A stretch of 6,238 nucleotides of DNA from Ahrensia sp. (GTDB lineage: Bacteria > Pseudomonadota > Alphaproteobacteria > Rhizobiales > Rhizobiaceae). The position numbers and the translations under genes were made by a program. This document shows, piece after piece, positions 1 through 5,622 of this stretch (positions are counted from its first letter, which is position 1; each line of letters begins with the position of its first letter). The notes below the pieces were generated by a model. That model saw only the letters and a program-made list of their open reading frames with translations, did not search any database and was not told where the DNA came from. The stretch spans positions 1-6,238 of the forward strand of contig JAHEJF010000120.1 in assembly GCA_024639025.1 (NCBI GenBank), given 5' to 3'.

Positions 1-2
1 TA

Positions 3-332
3 ATGGAAGCACTCGCTGATCTCATCGCAGGCCTTTTGTTGATTGCTGGCGCAATATTCGCATTGCTTGCAGCGGTTGGACTATTGAGATTGCCCGACAT
101 CTACTCACGAATGCATGCGGCCTCCAAAGCGGGAACGCTGGGTTCTGGCTTGATGTTGATTGCCTTGGCGGTACATGCAGGGGACACCGCAACCACCAGT
201 CGGGCCATTGCCGGGGTTGTGTTTTTCCTGCTTACAGCACCCATCTCTGCCCACCTGCTCGCCAAGGCCGCTTATGCGGTGGGGTACAGACTCACAGACA
301 AATCGGTGATTGATGAACTCAAGGGAAAGTGA
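3..332 (+). CDS. mnhG: Mrp-type Na+(K+)/H+ antiporter subunit G (MnhG/PhaG)
   Basis: This is the small membrane subunit G of the multisubunit Mrp/Mnh/Pha antiporter, which exchanges cytoplasmic Na+ or K+ for protons in pH and salt tolerance. The 109-residue length is normal for the family. Three hydrophobic segments are visible, at about residues 5-27, 43-58 and 67-88. The family signature follows the first one: [20 protein letters not shown], residues 26-45. The ATG at 3 overlaps a TAA at 1-3, as expected if the preceding subunit F gene ends there, but that gene lies outside the window. Subunit G is normally the last gene of the operon, and the AT-rich non-coding stretch that follows fits this. 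The ion specificity (Na+ in Mnh, K+ in rhizobial Pha) cannot be told from this subunit. The family assignment is firm. Confidence 0.94.
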   Translation: MEALADLIAGLLLIAGAIFALLAAVGLLRLPDIYSRMHAASKAGTLGSGLMLIALAVHAGDTATTSRAIAGVVFFLLTAPISAHLLAKAAYAVGYRLTDKSVIDELKGK

Positions 333-338
333 GTTTTT
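316..338 (+). terminator. weak candidate intrinsic terminator of the antiporter operon
   Basis: A 6-bp stem (AACTCA at 316-321 with TGAGTT at 330-335) encloses an 8-base loop. It runs into a short T tract (334-338). It overlaps the last codons and the stop of mnhG. The stem is short and not GC-rich, so it may be chance. Confidence 0.25.
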
Positions 339-535
339 ACTTGCAATACAATGTAGTTTTCACTGTGTAATTCTATTTTACCGCGAACAACTAGCTGTTG
401 AATTTTAAAGTTGTTTAATTTGAGGGTTTAACTTACCAGCTTTTGTGTTAGGTAACATAATGGAATCACTTGCCCAGGTCCGTATTTGGCAAAGTAATTC
501 TGGCAGCCAAAAAGAATAAGAAGATTGAGAATAAA
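333..535. promoter_or_regulatory. AT-rich leader / promoter region of mucR
   Basis: This roughly 200-base non-coding stretch between mnhG and mucR is visibly richer in A+T than the flanking genes. The best sigma70-like match is TTACCA (433-438) and CATAAT (456-461), spaced 17 bases, which would start transcription near 468 and leave a leader of about 68 bases. A GAATC site (GANTC, the CcrM methylation motif of alphaproteobacteria) lies at 463-467, close to that start. MucR homologues bind AT-rich DNA and repress their own genes, so autoregulation here is plausible. The promoter position is only a consensus match. Confidence 0.35.
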
Positions 536-967
536 ATGGAAAATACTCCTGAAACAAATAGTGATCATGAATTGTTGGCGGAGCTGACTGCTCAGGTCGT
601 TTCTGCATATGTAGGCAACAATGCGATCGGCGCTGAAGATCTACCGACCCTGATTACCAATGTTCATTCAGCACTCGGAAGTACTGTTGGTCTGGCATCT
701 GCCGGGCCGGTTGAGAAGCCCAAACCCGCAGTCAATCCAAAGAAGTCGTTGACAAACGACTACATCATTTGCCTGGAAGATGGTCAAAAGTTCAAATCAC
801 TAAAGCGCCATCTGATGAGCCATTACGGCATGACACCACAGGACTACAGGGAAAAGTGGGATCTACCATCGGATTATCCCATGGTGGCACCTGCCTATGC
901 TGAAGAGCGATCCCGTCTTGCTCGGGAAATGGGCTTGGGCCGCAAGCCTGGCAAGCGGAAGAAATAG
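536..967 (+). CDS. mucR: MucR/Ros family zinc-finger transcriptional regulator
   Basis: MucR is a global transcriptional regulator of alphaproteobacteria. It controls exopolysaccharide, motility, cell-cycle and virulence or symbiosis genes by oligomerising on AT-rich DNA. The product is 143 residues, the usual length. The N-terminal part (about 1-50) is helical and matches the family's oligomerisation region. A Pro/Lys-rich linker lies at about 59-70. The C-terminal prokaryotic zinc finger is well preserved: Cys79, Asp82, His92 and His96, giving C-x2-D-x9-H-x3-H. It is followed by the typical LTPxxYREKW-like stretch and a basic tail ending in KRKK. The finger has Asp in place of the second Cys of Ros, as in many MucR proteins. 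I chose ATG 536 because homologues start this way (MENTPET...) and a GAGA lies 5 bases upstream. The frame stays open back to a TTG at 470, but that extension looks like leader. It is a monocistronic-looking unit. Confidence 0.95.
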   Translation: MENTPETNSDHELLAELTAQVVSAYVGNNAIGAEDLPTLITNVHSALGSTVGLASAGPVEKPKPAVNPKKSLTNDYIICLEDGQKFKSLKRHLMSHYGMTPQDYREKWDLPSDYPMVAPAYAEERSRLAREMGLGRKPGKRKK

Positions 968-975
968 ATCCTGTT

Positions 976-993
976 TGGCACCTTCGGGTGCCA
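976..993 (+). terminator. UUCG-loop hairpin behind mucR
   Basis: A perfect 7-bp stem, TGGCACC (976-982) with GGTGCCA (987-993), is closed by a TTCG tetraloop, one of the most stable RNA loops. It begins 8 bases after the mucR stop codon. No T tract follows, so it may act as a 3'-end stabiliser or transcript boundary rather than a classical intrinsic terminator. Confidence 0.5.
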
Positions 994-998
994 TACAG

Positions 999-1025
999 AG
1001 CGTTTCAGTCTTCAACTGAAACGCT
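999..1025. repeat. perfect 11-bp palindromic hairpin downstream of mucR
   Basis: AGCGTTTCAGT (999-1009) and ACTGAAACGCT (1015-1025) are exact inverted copies around the loop CTTCA (1010-1014). The stem has no mismatch and starts only 6 bases after the preceding UUCG hairpin. It could be the second half of a tandem terminator, which would work on either strand. It could also be a copy of a dispersed intergenic palindrome of the kind common in rhizobial genomes. No T tract follows on the plus strand. The structure is certain; its role is not. Confidence 0.6.
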
Positions 1026-1446
1026 GGCGCGGATTTGGGCACTGAAAAAATTGGATAAACCGGGTGCCGCGATTCCATCAAAAGCTGACAGATTCGAGCT
1101 ATTGGCAGCTCTCTCCCAGTTTTTTCAATATTATCTCCCTGACGGCGGCCAGCGCCAGGTGCCGGTTGAAAACATATCGGTAATGACGCGTCTTTCCGCG
1201 ATTTCGCTCCCTACGCAATTCCAGTTTTATCCGGCCAAGCCAGAGTCTGAGCTTGTGCGGCGGGGCCGCAGCAATGACACATTCCGGCTCACCAAACAGG
1301 TTTCTGAACAATAGGCCTACATTTGGACCGGCTAAAGGGGATCGCATTGACATGACTACCTCATTCAAATCGTTGTCAATCTAGGCGCAGCCCGTCAGCG
1401 GTTGATAAGTTCAAGCCCCCTACACATCAGTGGTCGAAAAAGTTGT
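1026..1446. other. intergenic stretch with no gene I can assign
   Basis: About 420 bases lie between the mucR hairpins and the promoter region of the HTH gene. A minus-strand frame at 1099-1353 (84 codons) begins with ATG and has a GAGG 5 bases upstream (complement of 1359-1362). Its product is basic, for example RIKLELRRERNRGKTRHYRY, and matches no family I know. A plus-strand frame at 988-1314 is open for 108 codons, but its GTG start lies inside a hairpin and has no ribosome binding site. The two overlap, so at most one is real, and possibly neither. An inverted repeat ATTGACA/TGTCAAT lies at 1346-1352 and 1374-1380. No tRNA, known riboswitch or mobile-element end is evident. Confidence 0.4.
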
Positions 1447-1476
1447 TTGAGATCAAAGGCAAAGAATAAATAGGAT
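1447..1476 (+). promoter_or_regulatory. candidate sigma70 promoter of the HTH-DUF6456 operon
   Basis: TTGAGA (1447-1452) resembles a -35 box and TAGGAT (1471-1476) a -10 box, with an 18-base spacer. The -10 lies inside the first inverted repeat (1470-1487), the arrangement expected if a repressor bound there blocked polymerase. The start would fall near 1483, about 60 bases before the TTG start codon. This is a consensus match only. Confidence 0.3.
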
Positions 1477-1527
1477 TAAAATCCTATACAACGATGATCA
1501 AACTGATATAGGAAATAAATCCTGTAT
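1470..1527. promoter_or_regulatory. pair of matching operator-like inverted repeats
   Basis: The first repeat (1470-1487) is ATAGGATT-AA-AATCCTAT, a perfect 8-bp inverted repeat. The second (1506-1527) is ATATAGGA-N6-TCCTGTAT, with one mismatch in the outer 8 bp. Both share the core AGGA-N6-TCCT, so they look like two sites for the same dimeric DNA-binding protein. Their centres are 38 bases apart. The second ends 2 bases before the GGAGG ribosome binding site (1529-1533), so a bound protein or an RNA fold there could also affect translation. The binding protein is unknown. The downstream HTH protein is one candidate, which is inference. Confidence 0.5.
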
Positions 1528-1541
1528 CGGAGGTCTGAATA

Positions 1542-1997
1542 TTGCGTGAATTAAAGCAGGAAACACAGACGGTGGAGCAAGCGACCACCTTGTCCACCAT
1601 GGCCATGGACGGCGAAAAATCGGGTGCAAACGGGCTCGGCACAGCCAATAGCAAATTACACAGGTCGACTGCCTATTGCGACGGCCTGATTGATATTCTG
1701 TCTGCCTATTTCGATGTCAGTGGTCGCGCAATCCGATCGCCGAGGCGACAGTCACTCGCAGTTGCAAGGGTGCGCCAAATCGGAATGTACATCGCAAATG
1801 TCGTTTTGGGCATCAACATGACCACGATAGGGCAGGGATTTGGTCGCAACAAAAGCACGGTCATCCACGCTTGCCACCTCATTGAAGACATGCGTGATGA
1901 CGAGGAGTTTGACCAGATCATTGCGCGGCTTGAAGCCATCGTTCATGCCGCTTTCAAATTCTCGCTCGCCGAGGACAATCTCGGAGACAAGCAATGA
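1542..1997 (+). CDS. stand-alone DnaA-domain-IV-like helix-turn-helix protein
   Basis: A 151-residue probable DNA-binding protein. Residues about 45-132 resemble the C-terminal DNA-binding domain (domain IV) of the replication initiator DnaA. Visible parts are AYFDVS (55-60), a basic loop SPRRQ (66-70), VRQIGMYIANVV (77-88) and the HTH with signature GFGRNKSTVIHACHLIED (99-116). The DnaA AAA+ ATPase and domains I and II are absent, so it cannot be an initiator. In E. coli DnaA the signature reads GRDHTTV, and Asp433, His434 and Thr435 contact the DnaA box. Here these align with Asn103, Lys104 and Ser105, so target preference probably differs. The start is TTG 1542, decided by a strong GGAGG (1529-1533) 8 bases upstream; the first in-frame ATG is codon 20 and lacks such a site. 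The stop TGA overlaps the next gene's ATG (ATGA), implying translational coupling. It sits behind a promoter with two inverted repeats. Family identification is good; function is unknown. Confidence 0.87.
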   Translation: MRELKQETQTVEQATTLSTMAMDGEKSGANGLGTANSKLHRSTAYCDGLIDILSAYFDVSGRAIRSPRRQSLAVARVRQIGMYIANVVLGINMTTIGQGFGRNKSTVIHACHLIEDMRDDEEFDQIIARLEAIVHAAFKFSLAEDNLGDKQ

Positions 1998-2820
1998 CTG
2001 CCATTTCACGGGGCGACAAACGCAGTCTCAGGCTTCTAAAAATGCTTGCCAACAAGAGGGCATTCCTACAGCAATTGAGTAAACCGGGCATTGTGATGCT
2101 GACGATCGAAGGTGAGCGAAACAAGAGTTGCGAAAACTCATTGATCGCCAGTTGGCTCAGCAGCGGTTACGTGGAACTGGACAGGGACATGGGGAGAACA
2201 ACCGTGCACGCATTTTGTTGACAGATGTCGGCGCTGCGTTTCTCAAGCGCATCGAAATCGGAGTTTTTGCCGATCAACATCGTGAATTGGAGTCCCAAAC
2301 GGTCAAGGTGGGCGACTTGTTGCAGGCCGTCAGGCGCAATACCGCAGAATCGCCGCTTTCATCGCTTTTTCGGCAAAGGCAAGGCAAGAAATCATGGCTG
2401 AGCCCAGCTGAATTTGACGCTGGTGAAAGACTCCGCTCAGACTTCGAGTTCTCCCAGTTGATGCCACGTACAACATCTTCATGGGATCCCGCATCGAATG
2501 TGGGTCATGCAAACGGTCGCAGAACCCACGAAGACAATTTGTCCGACCGTGTGTTGGGCGCGCGCCAACGGTTGCAGAATGCGCTGTCGGATGTTGGACC
2601 AGAGTTTTCATCGGTTTTGTTGGATATTTGTTGCTTTCTCAAAGGCTTAGAGCAAGTCGAAAGAGAAAAACAATGGCCCAGGCGTTCGGCAAAGCTTTTG
2701 CTCAAATCAGCACTATCGGCCTTGGCGCGGCACTACAATCCAGCTTCAGAAGGTGCCACCCAGCCAAATATTCTGCACTGGGCCGAAGGTGAATATCGCC
2801 CAAAAATGAGAACTAGCTAA
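1994..2820 (+). pseudogene. DUF6456 protein gene with a one-base frameshift
   Basis: The complete gene begins at ATG 1994, coupled to the preceding HTH gene by ATGA, and reads 67 residues (MTAISRGDKRS...ELDRDMG). That frame then stops at TGA 2219-2221. The rest of the protein lies in the -1 frame. Adding one G to the run GGGG at 2191-2194 joins the two as ...RDMG-ENNRARILLTDVGA..., giving one 275-residue protein. The N-terminal part (about 10-90) looks like a winged-helix domain. The DUF6456 domain covers about residues 118-248, including SPLSSLF, AGERLRSDFEFSQLMPR and LDICCFLKGLEQVERE. Its function is not known; the context suggests it works with the HTH protein. The cause may be a real mutation, a homopolymer read error or unusual recoding. 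No canonical X-XXY-YYZ slippery site is present. The last 8 bases overlap the end of sufE on the other strand. Confidence 0.75.
2128..2820 (+). CDS. DUF6456 domain-containing protein, main reading frame as sequenced
   Basis: This is the uninterrupted frame that carries the DUF6456 domain if the sequence is taken literally: 230 codons from a TTG at 2128. I doubt this start. There is no good ribosome binding site, and the first 22 residues (MRKLIDRQLAQQ...) are the out-of-frame reading of the upstream coding stretch. Homologous sequence begins at about residue 23 (ENNRARILLTDVG). The domain lies at about 73-203, with an Arg-rich middle, a Cys pair in LLDICCFLKGLE (164-175) and a predicted helical C-terminus. 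The remaining 27 residues are variable. As sequenced, this fragment would lack the N-terminal winged-helix-like part and would need internal initiation to be made. See the composite entry at 1994-2820. Confidence 0.55.
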   Translation: MRKLIDRQLAQQRLRGTGQGHGENNRARILLTDVGAAFLKRIEIGVFADQHRELESQTVKVGDLLQAVRRNTAESPLSSLFRQRQGKKSWLSPAEFDAGERLRSDFEFSQLMPRTTSSWDPASNVGHANGRRTHEDNLSDRVLGARQRLQNALSDVGPEFSSVLLDICCFLKGLEQVEREKQWPRRSAKLLLKSALSALARHYNPASEGATQPNILHWAEGEYRPKMRTS

Positions 2821-3232
2821 TGGCTTCGCCAGCAACTGATTTCATGCGCGCGACCATGGCGCGAAGGCCGTTTGATCTTTGTGGCGTCAGGTGGCTGTCG
2901 AGGCCAAGCTTGGCGAGCAGCGCCTCAGCATCATAGCCTACGATCTCGGCAGCCGGCCTGTCTGACATGGCCGCAATCATGATGGCGACCAGTCCACGCA
3001 CAATATGCGCGTCAGAATCACCTTCAAAATGGATCTTCTTGTCTGATCCATCCAATACTGAGCTGTCGAGCCAGACCTGGCTGACACAACCATTGACCTT
3101 GTTCTGCGCGGTACGCGCTGCATCATCAAACGCTGGCAAAGACTTGCCAAGTTCAATCACGTAGCGATACTTGTCTTCCCATTCGTCTAGGAATTCGAAG
3201 TCATCAATAATAGTGTCGATATCGCTGGGCAT
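2813..3232 (-). CDS. sufE: SufE family cysteine desulfuration protein
   Basis: SufE accepts persulfide sulfur from the cysteine desulfurase SufS and passes it to the SufBCD scaffold for Fe-S cluster assembly in the cytoplasm. The product is 139 residues, the usual length. The opening MPSDIDTIIDDFEFLDEWED and RYVIELGKSLP (23-33) are typical. The sulfur-accepting cysteine is Cys49 in NKVNGCVSQVWL (44-55), matching Cys51 of E. coli SufE. The C-terminal helices (GLDSHLTPQRSNGLRAM, 115-131) are also conserved. The start ATG (complement of 3230-3232) is preceded by a modest GAG-rich site. The gene stands apart from a suf operon, as is common in Rhizobiales. It lies 84 bases downstream of the DUF5330 gene on the same strand and may be co-transcribed with it. 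Its 3' end overlaps the convergent DUF6456 gene by 8 bases. Confidence 0.96.
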   Translation of the reverse strand: MPSDIDTIIDDFEFLDEWEDKYRYVIELGKSLPAFDDAARTAQNKVNGCVSQVWLDSSVLDGSDKKIHFEGDSDAHIVRGLVAIMIAAMSDRPAAEIVGYDAEALLAKLGLDSHLTPQRSNGLRAMVARMKSVAGEAIS

Positions 3233-3316
3233 CTCTGTTCTCGGATTGCTCGTAGTGAGACGTATGTAGAGCGCACCGACGATGCCTGCAAGGTAATTGG
3301 TAGAGGGATTGATGGC

Positions 3317-3673
3317 CTAATTGATGCTCGAAGTAGTCGTCGGGTCGCTGGACTGGGCTGTATTGTCACGATGGGTTTCAACCATGTTGGCAACGACCAG
3401 TGCGCCTTGCCGGGCGCGTTCAAATGCCGCTTTGGCCAAGCGCCCACCGCTTTTGCACAGCTCGGCTTCATGGGCGCAAATGTCTTTCATGTAGCCTGCG
3501 ACACCAAATGCCAGTCCCATGGCGTCTCTTGACGTATAGGCAGTACTTGAAGCGGTATCACTTGCAACTGTCGCGATATTTGGTTCTTGCTCACCAATGG
3601 GCAAGTCAACAATGCTGGGCAGAATCATCAGCCCAATAAAACCCCAAAAAACAATTCTGAACATAAACCGCAT
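3317..3673 (-). CDS. DUF5330 family small membrane-anchored protein
   Basis: A 118-residue protein of unknown function, assigned by recall to DUF5330, a family of short rhizobial proteins. An N-terminal hydrophobic segment (about residues 4-22, FMFRIVFWGFIGLMILPS) preceded by a basic start suggests a membrane anchor or uncleaved signal. The rest is probably periplasmic. The conserved-looking core is AMGLAFGVAGYMKDIC (51-66) followed by Cys66 and Cys73 (C-x6-C), which could form a disulfide. Next comes a helical stretch KAAFERARQGALVVANMV (81-98) and a low-complexity Ser/Thr/Asp tail. The start ATG (complement of 3671-3673) has GGATGG as ribosome binding site (complement of 3681-3686). A short hairpin, GGCCA/TGGCC at 3687-3700, lies just upstream of that site. 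sufE follows on the same strand. The kinase gene is transcribed away on the other side. Confidence 0.82.
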   Translation of the reverse strand: MRFMFRIVFWGFIGLMILPSIVDLPIGEQEPNIATVASDTASSTAYTSRDAMGLAFGVAGYMKDICAHEAELCKSGGRLAKAAFERARQGALVVANMVETHRDNTAQSSDPTTTSSIN

Positions 3674-3912
3674 ACGACATCCATCCGGCCATCATTGGCC
3701 TTTCCCCGGATCGTTCATTGCAGTTCTATCTGAAGTAAGCCTCTGTCGTGCATCCAACATTTGATGCAAATTCGGATAAAAGTTTAACTTTAGGCAATTA
3801 GTGCTGATATTTCGGATGGTTAGGTCGGTTAACTCTTCATTGACTACGTTTGTAAAAGTGCTTCCTTATCGCGCCTGATGGTGATTTTTGGTCCCACAAT
3901 CGTGCCGCTCTT
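3674..3912. promoter_or_regulatory. divergent intergenic region between DUF5330 and the kinase gene
   Basis: This AT-rich spacer of about 240 bases must hold promoters in both directions. For the kinase, the best -35 match is TTGACT (3840-3845), with a weak CCTTAT (3864-3869) as -10 after 18 bases. That would start transcription near 3876. An inverted repeat TGCATC (3749-3754) / GATGCA (3763-3768) with an 8-base spacer could be an operator. TTAA-containing segments occur at 3784-3787 and 3829-3832, but neither makes a TTAA-N7-TTAA CtrA site. I see no convincing minus-strand promoter. Confidence 0.35.
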
Positions 3913-5622
3913 ATGCATTCGTTAAATGCTGAATGTGCAAAGTGGTTCCAGATGCAAATCAGTGCATCAACCCTTGTTTTTGAGTATCGGTTTTTGCGTA
4001 AACTTCGAAAAATGGTTTCAGCTGCCCGCACATTGACGGCACAGGCGATGATGAACGACAAGCGCGACGGATCAGAAGTCGCGAAGGACGTCGCCGCGCG
4101 CGCCGATATCGGGTTGCGCATGGCAGTACTTGGCCTTGGCGCCGCTGCAGCAACCATCACAATTGCACTCACCCAGTCGGGTTCTTCCGCAACGCTGCTG
4201 CTTGGTGCCGGATTGGCATCAACTGCATTGGCGGGCCTGCACTGGCTGAAGCGCGCTGCGAACCATCTCAATCCATTTCTCGCCTTTAGCGGAACATGGG
4301 TCGCTGGACTCGCTTACTTGGCAGCCTCGCATCCAGCCAGTGCGGCATTCGCAATGGCAGTCTCTCTTGCAATTCTTGCCACAACGCAGCTTGGCGGTGC
4401 CAACTCAATTCCCGTCGACCGGCCGTCTAAAGGCGAACAGGAAGGTGCACAGGTCCAACCGAGCGCCGAACAACCGGACATTGGTATCGCTTTGACTGGC
4501 GCTGGAAAGGTTGAAGCGAGCGCGTCAATTGAGGACGTACATCTGCAAAAGGGAGAGCAATTGGTTGATCGCGTGCACGTCGCTGACCGTGTTCCGTTTC
4601 TACGCGCCATTTCACAGCTTCGCAATGCTGAGCTTGCTGAACTCGAACTGGAACTGCGTCTGAACCGGGCGTCCAAGCATCAGAAGGAGCATTACGGCGT
4701 CTACCATCTGCATCTTTGTTGGCAAGACAGCACGATTGTTATCCGCTCGATAACAAAGGATGAAACGCTAGTAGAGCCGCATCAGCCTGAAATCGAGGCT
4801 GAAGCCGACAAGCGCTTCCTGGCCATAGTCAGTCACGAACTGCGCACACCCTTGAATGCTATCATTGGTTTTTCCGATGTGCTCAGGGGAGACGAGAACG
4901 GCCTGCTGCCCGAGCAGACCCGCACCGAATATGTCGATCTGATTCATGGTGCTGGCACACATCTGCTCTCGCTGGTGAACACGATCTTGGACGTGTCGAA
5001 AATCGAGTCGGGCACATATGCCATTCATCGAGACGAGTTTGATTTTCCGCAAACAGCGCGTGACTGCATCGCCATGCTTGGGTCGCAAGCAAAGCAGAAA
5101 AACATTACGATCAACGACCGCATCAATTGCGCTTCCTCAATGGTCAATGGTGACCGTCGTGCCTTGAAGCAAGTGCTGATCAACCTGCTGTCCAACGCCA
5201 TCAAGTACACAGACAAGAACGGTTTTGTAACCGTAGATGCTGCGATTGGCCCAGACGGCTTGATCCTTGAGGTGTCGGATACCGGCGTGGGCATGTGTCC
5301 GGATGATTTGGCCAAGGTGGGAAGGCCTTTTGCGCAGCTGGACAATTCCATGACCCGAAGCAATGAAGGAACCGGTCTTGGATTGGCGTTGGTCCGGGGA
5401 TTGGTGGACTTGCATAACGGCAAAGTGGAAATTTTCAGCAAGGTTGGTGTGGGCACCAATGTGAAGATCGAAATTCCAAATGTATCGGCATCCCAGTTCA
5501 AAGATGCACCTTTGTCACTTCGGAGTTCACGACACTTCGACAGCCTGCTGAGGCACGATGGAGGAACCAGCCAGGAGAATTCTAGCAAGGAGATGGGCAA
5601 TGAGAAGCGCCAAGCAGGATAA
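3913..5622 (+). CDS. membrane PAS sensor histidine kinase, PleC/DivJ-like core
   Basis: A two-component sensor kinase of up to 569 residues that should autophosphorylate on His308. Four hydrophobic segments (about 66-86, 92-110, 121-138, 142-158) place it in the inner membrane with little outside it. A degenerate PAS-like region spans about 190-285 (DRVHVADRVPFLRAISQLRN, 219-238). The H box is FLAIVSHELRTPLNAIIGFS (302-321). The ATPase domain has an N box NLLSNAIKYT (424-433), G1 DTGVGM (456-461), F box PFAQLD (472-477) and G2 GTGLGL (486-491); all catalytic motifs look intact. The H box and the DNSMTRSNEGTGLGLAL stretch resemble alphaproteobacterial cell-cycle kinases (PleC, DivJ, PdhS), so DivK-like partners are possible by inference. 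No response regulator lies nearby. The start is uncertain: 3913, 3952, 4012 and 4048 are possible ATGs, none with a strong ribosome binding site, and the first 45 residues look unconserved. A tail of about 45 residues follows the ATPase domain. Confidence 0.93.
   Translation: MHSLNAECAKWFQMQISASTLVFEYRFLRKLRKMVSAARTLTAQAMMNDKRDGSEVAKDVAARADIGLRMAVLGLGAAAATITIALTQSGSSATLLLGAGLASTALAGLHWLKRAANHLNPFLAFSGTWVAGLAYLAASHPASAAFAMAVSLAILATTQLGGANSIPVDRPSKGEQEGAQVQPSAEQPDIGIALTGAGKVEASASIEDVHLQKGEQLVDRVHVADRVPFLRAISQLRNAELAELELELRLNRASKHQKEHYGVYHLHLCWQDSTIVIRSITKDETLVEPHQPEIEAEADKRFLAIVSHELRTPLNAIIGFSDVLRGDENGLLPEQTRTEYVDLIHGAGTHLLSLVNTILDVSKIESGTYAIHRDEFDFPQTARDCIAMLGSQAKQKNITINDRINCASSMVNGDRRALKQVLINLLSNAIKYTDKNGFVTVDAAIGPDGLILEVSDTGVGMCPDDLAKVGRPFAQLDNSMTRSNEGTGLGLALVRGLVDLHNGKVEIFSKVGVGTNVKIEIPNVSASQFKDAPLSLRSSRHFDSLLRHDGGTSQENSSKEMGNEKRQAG
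5587..5592 (+). promoter_or_regulatory. strong ribosome binding site of the peptidoglycan-binding gene
   Basis: AAGGAG lies 7 bases before ATG 5600 and inside the end of the kinase gene. It decides the start: the ATG at 5593 is too close to it and is in the kinase frame. Confidence 0.8.

Noticed and set aside
470..535. Upstream extension of MucR from a TTG at 470 (22 extra codons).
   Set aside because: The added residues are Lys/Asn-rich leader-like sequence, no ribosome binding site precedes the TTG, and the 143-residue form from ATG 536 matches the usual family length.
2185..2225. Programmed -1 ribosomal frameshifting in the DUF6456 gene.
   Set aside because: No X-XXY-YYZ heptamer exists in the overlap of the two frames. 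The only run is GGGG followed by AGA, which fits a one-base loss better.
2330..2611. Minus-strand and alternative-frame open stretches across the DUF6456 gene.
   Set aside because: They lie opposite or within a recognisable coding sequence, resemble no family, and lack ribosome binding sites.
3784..3835. CtrA binding site in the kinase promoter region.
   Set aside because: TTAA-bearing segments are present, but none gives TTAA-N7-TTAA on either strand; the closest, read on the minus strand, is TTAA-N7-AACC.
5025..5600. Long minus-strand open stretch (191 codons) opposite the kinase gene.
   Set aside because: It is antisense to the conserved ATPase domain of the kinase and its product resembles nothing known; it is a by-product of codon composition.
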